Source: Eubacteriales Family XIII. Incertae Sedis bacterium
GTDB lineage: Bacteria; Bacillota; Clostridia; Peptostreptococcales; Anaerovoracaceae
Direction of reading: 5' to 3'
Length of the DNA: 8,033 nt
Assembly (NCBI GenBank): GCA_031283865.1
Contig: JAITAX010000224.1
Location: 1-8,033 of the forward strand
The notes beneath the pieces were generated by a model, which searched no databases, was not told where the DNA came from, and was given only the letters and a program-made list of their open reading frames with translations. The translations under genes were made by a program, and so were the position numbers. This document shows, one piece after another, positions 1 to 4,559 of this stretch (position 1 is the stretch's first letter; each line of letters begins with the position of its first letter).

Positions 1-60
1 GCTTAGTGCAATGGATAAATATGGTGGGCAATTAAACTTGCAATCTTCAAAAATATACAG

Positions 61-88
61 GGATTGTTTTTGCATATTGACACAATCC
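61..88. repeat. Inverted repeat overlapping the TA promoter -35
   Basis: GGATTGT (61-67) is mirrored exactly by ACAATCC (82-88) around a 14-base centre. The right arm begins on the last base of the -35 hexamer TTGACA (77-82). A protein bound here would cover the -35 box, so it is a candidate operator for the downstream antitoxin, which carries an HTH. The arms do not match the published E. coli MqsA operator AACCT-N3-AGGTT. Binding is inference. Confidence 0.4.
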
Positions 89-105
89 TATGCAGAGGGT
101 AAAAT
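77..105 (+). promoter_or_regulatory. Sigma-A type promoter of the toxin-antitoxin operon
   Basis: TTGACA (77-82) is a perfect -35, followed by a 17-bp spacer and TAAAAT (100-105), a 5/6 match to the -10. Transcription would start near 112, leaving about 50 bases of leader before the toxin ATG at 164. This promoter sits inside the longer open frame that begins at 11, which argues that the toxin starts at 164. Confidence 0.75.
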
Positions 106-106
106 A

Positions 107-120
107 GTATCAAATGATAC
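107..120. promoter_or_regulatory. Candidate operator, inverted repeat at the start site
   Basis: GTATCA (107-112) and TGATAC (115-120) form a perfect inverted repeat with a 2-bp centre, placed immediately after the -10 hexamer and over the predicted transcription start. This is a classical position for repression, and type II antitoxins usually repress their own operon. The dyad is seen directly; the assignment to the HTH protein at 502-1092 is inferred. Confidence 0.5.
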
Positions 121-163
121 CGATTTTTTTTTAAAATCTCTGCAACTGAAAGAGGGTGTGAAA

Positions 164-493
164 ATGCAAGTTTCCAAAGAGGCGGCAGAGGCATTTTTAA
201 ATAGCGTAAAGGAGGCGATCCGGAATGGGAAGTATACGTTAATCCCAAGAGAAAAAAACAGAAAATCAATGGCGCAACACGGTTTGTTATTGAAAGACGT
301 TTTGGACGAAGTTTGCAATCTTTCATATGCAAATTACATTCGCGGCCCGGAACCTGATGATGATCCCAATGAAAAAGATGCTGTCTGGGTTTTTAAAACT
401 TATATTGTTACGGATACTTTTTATGTAAAAATTAAAATCGTTTCGAGTGATCAAAGCTTAAAAATACTCAGTTTTCATATTTCCGAATACTAA
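164..493 (+). CDS. MqsR-family type II toxin (RelE-like mRNA interferase)
   Basis: Predicted ribosome-dependent or free mRNA endonuclease toxin of 109 residues, near the usual length of the MqsR family (E. coli MqsR has 98). The recognisable core is the helical part KNRKSMAQHGLLLKDV (31-46), the acidic segment GPEPDDDP (61-68), VWVF (74-77), and the C-terminal strands FYVKIKIV (86-93) and LKILSFH (99-105), matching the YLKITV / LIVSF ending of MqsR. The start is ATG 164, with AGAGGG (151-156) 7 bases upstream and a strong promoter at 77-105. The frame stays open back to ATG 11 and to the window edge, but ATG 11 has no SD. The antitoxin gene follows immediately, toxin first as in mqsRA. The gene is A+T rich and uses AAA, ATA and AGA-type codons, unlike genes after 1200, suggesting acquisition. 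Family assignment is from memory of conserved motifs, not a search. Confidence 0.72.
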   Translation: MQVSKEAAEAFLNSVKEAIRNGKYTLIPREKNRKSMAQHGLLLKDVLDEVCNLSYANYIRGPEPDDDPNEKDAVWVFKTYIVTDTFYVKIKIVSSDQSLKILSFHISEY

Positions 494-501
494 AATATAT
501 A

Positions 502-1092
502 ATGTCACGACGAATTATGAACAGATTGTTGAATACAGTTGAAGCTCAAAAAAAATCAGAAAATCGAAAAATTCGAATACTGCAAATAGATAATAAAAAA
601 TTATGGAGACAGACTAAAGTGGAAAATTTTTATTGTGAAAAATGCAAAAGGATTACTGAAACTGCGGTGAAAAAGGTGCAAGAAGCATATCCGGTCAAGA
701 ATGAGAATGTTGTGATTGAGTCCGATGTGCGTTACTGTGCCGTATGCGGAGAAGCACTTTGGGACAATGCGCTGGATGAGGCAAATCTGATAAGAGCGTA
801 TGACAAGTTTAAAGAGCAAAAAGGTTTGCTCTCATCCGATCAAATTAAACAAACAAGGAAAAAATATGCTTTATCGCAAAGCATGTTTGCAAAATTGCTG
901 GGCGTTGGGGAGAAAACAATTACGCGATATGAAAACGGCGCCATTCAAGACAAAGCGCAGGATAATTTAATTCGCCTTATAGACAATGCGAAGATTTTTG
1001 AAAAATTGTTTCGGTTAAATCAAAAGGAAATCGGGCCAAAAGAAATACGAAAATTGGAGAATATACTCTTGCAAATCAAGAAAACGGTTTAA
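502..1092 (+). CDS. MqsA-family antitoxin, Cys4 zinc domain plus HTH
   Basis: Predicted antitoxin of 196 residues that would bind and neutralise the MqsR-like toxin and repress the operon. An N-terminal zinc-binding domain has two CxxC pairs, YCEKC (Cys45, Cys48) and YCAVC (Cys79, Cys82). A linker leads to an Xre/MqsA-type helix-turn-helix at about 113-150: LSQSMFAKLLGVGEKTITRY followed by ENGAIQ, a hallmark of this family. A C-terminal helical tail of about 45 residues is rich in Lys and Glu. The start is uncertain. ATG 502 lies 8 bases after the toxin stop but lacks an SD. GTG 619 has GGAGA at 605-609 and would begin the protein at VENFYCEKC, where relatives usually begin (157 residues). 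Against that, codons 502-618 stay open in A+T-rich DNA, so a basic 39-residue extension may be real. Composition matches the toxin gene. Confidence 0.8.
   Translation: MSRRIMNRLLNTVEAQKKSENRKIRILQIDNKKLWRQTKVENFYCEKCKRITETAVKKVQEAYPVKNENVVIESDVRYCAVCGEALWDNALDEANLIRAYDKFKEQKGLLSSDQIKQTRKKYALSQSMFAKLLGVGEKTITRYENGAIQDKAQDNLIRLIDNAKIFEKLFRLNQKEIGPKEIRKLENILLQIKKTV
605..609 (+). promoter_or_regulatory. Internal ribosome binding site for alternative antitoxin start
   Basis: GGAGA is placed 9 bases before GTG 619, in frame with the antitoxin. It is the only convincing SD near the 5' end of this frame; ATG 502 and ATG 517 have none. It supports a shorter antitoxin that starts directly before the first zinc-binding Cys pair, either as the sole product or as a second form. 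Confidence 0.45.
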
Positions 1093-1107
1093 AATTACGA
1101 ATGTGGC

Positions 1108-1136
1108 TTGACTGACATTTGCGACGATGGTAAACT
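1108..1136 (+). promoter_or_regulatory. Probable promoter of the lipoprotein gene
   Basis: TTGACT (1108-1113) is followed after 17 bp by TAAACT (1131-1136), preceded by TGG, which gives an extended -10. The lipoprotein ATG is at 1200, leaving a leader of roughly 55-60 bases. A dyad, GATGGT (1126-1131) and ACCATC (1140-1145), overlaps the -10 and could be an operator; it has no T-tract and so is a poor terminator for the antitoxin gene. Confidence 0.45.
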
Positions 1137-1199
1137 TTAACCATCCGGAGAACGTATCGTTTGTGTACGCTTGTCGTATGGAAAAGAAAGGAATGTAAA

Positions 1200-1748
1200 A
1201 TGCGTAAAAAACTGTTTTTTGGCAGCATGGTGGTCCTGAGTCTGGCGCTTGCCCTGTCCGGCTGCGGCAATTCCGTTAAAGAGGTCGCACGGAACGCGGC
1301 TCAATCCGTCGTCGAAATGCTTTCCGGCGATGTCGTTGGGGAGATCGGCAAGGCTTACGGCACCCAGTGGTTTGAATTTACGATAAAATCCATCGGCGAA
1401 GTATCCGAATACGCGGGTTACGCGCCGGAGGAGGGATACACCTTGTACGACGTGCTGGTCACCGAAACGGGAACCTTTGACGAGGCCAGCCCCATGGGTA
1501 CCTTTGATTTCTATATGGACGCGCCGTCGTTCAGCGATTACATATATCCCCTCGATCCGCTCTCCGACGAGATGATGCCTCTGGAATTTGACTTGGATAC
1601 GGACGAAACCGTGGAATACCACATGATTTATGAGATTCCCATAGACACCGCCGGATTGAACCTCATGTACACCGAGGTGGACGAGGATGAAAATGAGGGC
1701 ATCACTTTCAGCATTCCCATCACCGCAGGCGGGTCCGCGCAGAGCTGA
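1200..1748 (+). CDS. Secreted lipoprotein, DUF4352-like beta-sandwich
   Basis: Exported, lipid-anchored protein of 182 residues, function unknown. Residues 1-22 form a type II signal peptide: basic MRKK, a hydrophobic core, and lipobox LSGC with the lipidated Cys at 22. A short polar helix (about 25-50) leads to a predicted all-beta domain from about 57 to 173 (WFEFTIKSIGEVSEYAGY ... PMGTFDFYMD ... VEYHMIYEIPID ... LNLMYTEV). This resembles the DUF4352 / telokin-like Ig-type domain common in Firmicutes lipoproteins: the motif xPMGTFDF and the late YEIP strand fit. The domain is strongly acidic. The start at ATG 1200 is chosen because AAAGGA (1187-1192) lies 7 bases upstream and the signal peptide begins there; the frame extends upstream to 1161 without an SD. 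It stands alone between the TA operon and a convergent uvrB. Lipoprotein status is confident; the domain family is less certain. Confidence 0.8.
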   Translation: MRKKLFFGSMVVLSLALALSGCGNSVKEVARNAAQSVVEMLSGDVVGEIGKAYGTQWFEFTIKSIGEVSEYAGYAPEEGYTLYDVLVTETGTFDEASPMGTFDFYMDAPSFSDYIYPLDPLSDEMMPLEFDLDTDETVEYHMIYEIPIDTAGLNLMYTEVDEDENEGITFSIPITAGGSAQS

Positions 1749-1763
1749 CGGGGCTTTCGCCGC

Positions 1764-1784
1764 GCCGGGCGGGCGACGCCCGGC
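1764..1784. other. G+C-rich stem-loop after the lipoprotein gene
   Basis: GCCGGGC (1764-1770) pairs perfectly with GCCCGGC (1778-1784) around a 7-base loop, 16 bases after the lipoprotein stop. It may help end transcription between the two convergent genes, but no T-run follows on either strand, so it is not a standard intrinsic terminator. Confidence 0.35.
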
Positions 1785-1787
1785 CCG

Positions 1788-1888
1788 GCTTGGCTCGGTC
1801 CGGTTTCGCTCCGGCGGTCCGGATTCGATTTGGCTTCGGCCCGGCTTCGCCCCGATGCCCGACCCGGCGCCCGCTTGGCTTCGGTCCG
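1788..1888. repeat. Degenerate short repeats between convergent genes
   Basis: Three 13-bp copies of CGGYCCGGNTTCG occur at 1796-1808, 1815-1827 and 1837-1849. A related longer unit occurs as GCTTGGCTCGGTCCG (1788-1802), ATTTGGCTTCGGCCCG (1828-1843) and GCTTGGCTTCGGTCCG (1873-1888). The last copy ends two bases before the uvrB stop codon. The 142-base intergenic stretch (1749-1890) holds nothing else recognisable and no T-rich terminator. Its role is unknown; low-complexity drift or a dispersed intergenic repeat are both possible. Confidence 0.5.
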
Positions 1889-1890
1889 TC

Positions 1891-3870
1891 TCAGCGCGCC
1901 GCCTTTAACTCGAATACCCTGTCGCGCAGCAGCGCCGCGCGCTCGAACGCGAGATTTGCCGCGGCCTCTTTCATCTCCTTTTCGAGTTGCTTGATATAGT
2001 CCGCCCGTTCTTTCGCCGTCATTTCGAGAACGCTCTTCTCGTAGACATAGGTGTCGTCGACGTCCTCCGCCACGCGCGTCGCTTCGATCACCGCGCGTAT
2101 GCCCTTTTGGACGCTGCGCGGCGTAATGCCGTGCGCCTCATTGTACGCCCGCTGTATGCGCCGCCGCCTGTCGGTTTCGGATATGGCTCTTTGCATGGCC
2201 GCACTCTCGCGGTCCGCGTACAGGATCACCTTGCCGCGCTCATGCCGCGCGGCGCGGCCGATCGTCTGGATCAGGGAGGTTTCCGTTCGCAGAAAACCCT
2301 CCTTGTCCGCGTCGAGAATCGCGACGAGCGACACCTCCGGCAGGTCCAATCCTTCGCGCAGCAGATTGATGCCCACGAGAACGTCGAACACGCCGAGCCG
2401 CAGATCCCGCAGGATCTCCATGCGTTCAAGCGTTTCCACCTCCGAGTGCAGATAGCGCACGCGAATATTTACATTTTTAAGATAATCGGTCAGGCTCTCG
2501 GCCATCTTCTTCGTCAGCGTGGTGATGAGGACCTTTTCGCCGCGCGCCGTCACCTCGTTGATCGCGCCGATCAGATCATCTATCTGCCCCTCCGTCTTGC
2601 GCACCTCGATCACGGGGTCGAGCAGACCCGTCGGCCGGATGACCTGTTCGGCGCTGACGCCGCCGCTGTGTTCCGTTTCGTAGGCGGCGGGCGTCGCGCT
2701 GACGCAGACGATTTGGTTCACGATTTCTTCAAATTCGGAGAAAGTGAGCGGCCTGTTGTCGAGCGCGGACGGAAGTCTGAACCCGTAGTCCACGAGCGCG
2801 GTCTTGCGCGACCGGTCGCCCGCGTACATGGCCCGCAGCTGCGGAAGCATGACGTGGGATTCGTCTATGACGATCAGAAAATCGTCGGGGAAATAGTCTA
2901 TGAGCGTGTAGGGCCGGCTGCCCGCCGGCAGTCCGTTGATGTGCCGCGAATAATTTTCTATGCCCTTGCAGTTGCCGATTTCGCGCAGCATTTCGATGTC
3001 GAAGCGTGTGCGCTGCTCTATGCGCTGCGCCTCGATCAGCTTGCCCTCGGATTTGAAATAGGCCATGCGCTCTGCAAGCTCGTCCTCCACGGAAGCCAGC
3101 GCCCTGTCCAACTTTTCGCGTGAGGTCACGTAGTGCGACGCGGGGAATACGGAGATGTGGCTGCGGACCGCCGTAATCTCGCCCGTCAGCGGATTGATCT
3201 CCTTGATGGCTTCAATCTCGTCGCCGAAAAGCTCTACGCGGACGGCGCTGTCGCCGCCCACGGGGAAGATGTCAACCACATCGCCGCGCACCCTGAAATT
3301 GCCGCGCGCGAAACCCGCGTCGTTGCGCGTGTACTGGTTGTCCACGAGCTTGCGCAGGATCTCGCGGCGGCTCTTCTCCATGCCGGGCCGCAGCGAAAGC
3401 ACGTGGTTCTCGTAGTCTACGGGACTGCCGATGCCGTATATGCAGGAAACGCTGGCCACGATGATCACGTCGCGTCGTTCCGACAGCGCCGCCGTGGCCG
3501 AGTGGCGCAGCTTATCAATCTCTTCGTTGATGTCGGAATCTTTCTCGATATAGGTGTCCGTCGAGGGAACGTAAGCCTCCGGCTGATAGTAATCGTAGTA
3601 GCTCACAAAGTATTCGACGGCGTTCTCCGGGAAGAACTCCTTGAACTCCCCGTGAAGCTGGGCCGCGAGCGTCTTGTTGTGGGAAATGACGAGCGTGGGT
3701 TTCTGCACCCGTTCGATCACGTTTGCCATCGTGAAAGTCTTGCCGGAACCCGTGACGCCGAGCAGGGTTTGGTGCCTTTGCCCGCGCACAAGCCCGTCCG
3801 TGAGCAGCTCGACCGCCCGCGGCTGATCGCCCGTCATCTTATAATCGGATATGATTTTAAATTCGCCCAT
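1891..3870 (-). CDS. uvrB: UvrABC excinuclease subunit B
   Basis: UvrB, the DNA-damage verification helicase of nucleotide excision repair: loaded by UvrA, it opens the helix at the lesion and recruits the UvrC nuclease. The 659-residue protein is full length. In order: TGDQPRA near 13-19, Walker A GVTGSGKT (38-45), the beta-hairpin YYDYYQPEAYVP (91-102) that clamps damaged DNA, Walker B DESHV (336-340), SATP (391-394), helicase motif VI QTIGRAARH (535-543), and a C-terminal UVR domain (about 622-657) for UvrC contact. The start is the ATG at 3870-3868, with GGAGG (3880-3876) 5 bases upstream; the frame runs further upstream to 3957, but that extension crosses the promoter and LexA box and is not conserved sequence. 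uvrA, often adjacent in Firmicutes, is not here. uvrB is convergent with the lipoprotein gene and divergent from the VOC operon. No defect seen. Confidence 0.97.
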   Translation of the reverse strand: MGEFKIISDYKMTGDQPRAVELLTDGLVRGQRHQTLLGVTGSGKTFTMANVIERVQKPTLVISHNKTLAAQLHGEFKEFFPENAVEYFVSYYDYYQPEAYVPSTDTYIEKDSDINEEIDKLRHSATAALSERRDVIIVASVSCIYGIGSPVDYENHVLSLRPGMEKSRREILRKLVDNQYTRNDAGFARGNFRVRGDVVDIFPVGGDSAVRVELFGDEIEAIKEINPLTGEITAVRSHISVFPASHYVTSREKLDRALASVEDELAERMAYFKSEGKLIEAQRIEQRTRFDIEMLREIGNCKGIENYSRHINGLPAGSRPYTLIDYFPDDFLIVIDESHVMLPQLRAMYAGDRSRKTALVDYGFRLPSALDNRPLTFSEFEEIVNQIVCVSATPAAYETEHSGGVSAEQVIRPTGLLDPVIEVRKTEGQIDDLIGAINEVTARGEKVLITTLTKKMAESLTDYLKNVNIRVRYLHSEVETLERMEILRDLRLGVFDVLVGINLLREGLDLPEVSLVAILDADKEGFLRTETSLIQTIGRAARHERGKVILYADRESAAMQRAISETDRRRRIQRAYNEAHGITPRSVQKGIRAVIEATRVAEDVDDTYVYEKSVLEMTAKERADYIKQLEKEMKEAAANLAFERAALLRDRVFELKAAR

Positions 3871-3928
3871 GCGCGCCTCCGCCGCCTTGCCCCGCCGCCC
3901 CGCCGCCCGTTCCGCGACGGCTCCTTTT

Positions 3929-3957
3929 ATAGTACCGGAACAGATGTTCTTTTGCAA
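3929..3957 (-). promoter_or_regulatory. uvrB promoter
   Basis: Reading the minus strand, TTGCAA (3957-3952) and TACTAT (3934-3929) are separated by 17 bp. Each hexamer matches consensus at 4 of 6 positions; an overlapping TATAAA (3931-3926) is an alternative -10 but then lacks a good -35. The transcript would begin near 3922, about 50 bases before the uvrB ATG. Confidence 0.6.
3938..3949. promoter_or_regulatory. LexA (SOS) box in the uvrB promoter
   Basis: GAACAGATGTTC fits the Gram-positive LexA operator GAAC-N4-GTTC (Bacillus consensus CGAACATATGTTCG) with both half-sites intact. It lies in the spacer between the -35 and -10 of uvrB, so bound LexA would block RNA polymerase and DNA damage would induce the gene. 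uvrB is a known LexA target in Bacillus and relatives, which strengthens the call. The box is 120 bp from the divergent operon's -35 and probably does not control it. Confidence 0.88.
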
Positions 3958-3975
3958 GCATTATCAAGCAAATCG

Positions 3976-4048
3976 CGGCACGTGGTTAGCCGGCGGTTAG
4001 CCGGCACGTTCGCGAAACCGGCTCGCGAAACCGCGAAATCCGAAACCC
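3976..4048. repeat. Repeat-rich patch in the divergent intergenic region
   Basis: Three nested direct repeats are visible. GGTTAGCCGGC is repeated exactly in tandem (3984-3994, 3995-4005). CGGCACGT flanks it on both sides (3976-3983, 4002-4009). CGCGAAACCG occurs at 4011-4020 and 4024-4033, followed by decayed versions (CGAAATCCG, CGAAACCC). The patch separates the uvrB promoter from the plus-strand promoter at 4070. It may be a regulator binding array or slippage-derived filler. Confidence 0.6.
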
Positions 4049-4069
4049 GGCGCGCGCACACATTGCAAT

Positions 4070-4098
4070 TTGACATTTAGCACCGGCCGGGCTACAAT
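4070..4098 (+). promoter_or_regulatory. Strong sigma-A promoter of the VOC-regulator-amidohydrolase operon
   Basis: A perfect -35 TTGACA (4070-4075), 17-bp spacer, and TACAAT (4093-4098), 5/6 to consensus. Transcription would start near 4105, about 43 bases before the first ATG at 4148. Its quality suggests steady expression of the operon by the housekeeping sigma factor, not sigma-54. Confidence 0.8.
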
Positions 4099-4147
4099 AA
4101 TTGAGACAGCGAGAACATCCCCCGTTTGTTAAGCAGGAGGCGAAGTC

Positions 4148-4513
4148 ATGCAATTCACATGTATTCACAACAACATCAACGTATTTGATATGGAGAAAAG
4201 CCTGCGATTTTACGCGGAGGCCCTTGGACTAAGGCCCGTGCGCCGCGTGGACGCGGAGGACGGCAGCTTTCGCCTCGTATTCCTCGAGGACGGCCAAAGC
4301 GCCCACCAAATCGAGCTGACTTGGCTTAGGGACAGGAAAGAGCCTTACAACCTCGGCGACAACGAGATCCACCTCGCCTTTCGCGCCGACGATTTTGAGG
4401 CCGCCCGCGCAAAGCACGCAGAGATGGACGCGATCTGCTACGACAACGCGCAAATGGGCGTGTACTTCATCAGCGATCCGGACGGCTATTGGATCGAGAT
4501 CATCCCGCAATAA
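4148..4513 (+). CDS. VOC-family protein, glyoxalase I-like
   Basis: A 121-residue metalloprotein of the vicinal oxygen chelate fold, with two beta-alpha-beta-beta-beta modules (about 1-60 and 70-121). The nearest familiar enzyme is glyoxalase I (lactoylglutathione lyase), which isomerises the methylglyoxal-thiol hemithioacetal. All four expected metal ligands can be placed: His7, Glu56 (QIELTW), His75 (NEIHLAF) and Glu117 (DPDGYWIEII), in the same order as His5/Glu56/His74/Glu122 of E. coli GloA. It is shorter than GloA (135) and lacks its C-terminal tail. The start ATG has AGGAGG (4135-4140) 7 bases upstream and follows a strong promoter. It is first in an apparent operon, 46 bases ahead of the sigma-54 activator. 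Because VOC proteins also include dioxygenases, epimerases and resistance proteins, and the operon context is catabolic, the substrate need not be methylglyoxal. Confidence 0.85.
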   Translation: MQFTCIHNNINVFDMEKSLRFYAEALGLRPVRRVDAEDGSFRLVFLEDGQSAHQIELTWLRDRKEPYNLGDNEIHLAFRADDFEAARAKHAEMDAICYDNAQMGVYFISDPDGYWIEIIPQ

Positions 4514-4559
4514 TACGATTATATCGTTGCGGCCGCCGAGAGGCCGGCAGGGAGGCGCT

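Noticed and set aside
571..600. Internal promoter for the antitoxin using GATAAT at 589-594
   Set aside because: The -10 is fair, but nothing like TTGACA lies 16-18 bp upstream, and such hexamers are common in A+T-rich DNA.
1150..1161. Second LexA box upstream of the lipoprotein gene
   Set aside because: GAACGTATCGTT has only one intact half-site; the spacing to the second GTT is 5, not 4, and it lacks the final C.
1687..1999. Short plus-strand frames over 1687-1908 and 1790-1999
   Set aside because: They cover the G+C-rich intergenic repeats and the uvrB 3' end; low-complexity Pro/Arg/Ala translations without an SD.
1987..4080. Long plus-strand open frames of 378 and 315 codons opposite uvrB
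   Set aside because: They are antisense to an unmistakable uvrB, composed of Arg/His/Ala-rich shadow sequence, and show no recognisable domain or SD.
4515..4546. Dyads in the VOC-activator gap (ACGAT/ATCGT and CGGCC/GGCCG)
   Set aside because: Arms are only 5 bp and there is no T-tract; the gap is 46 bases with a good SD, so read-through within an operon is the simpler reading.
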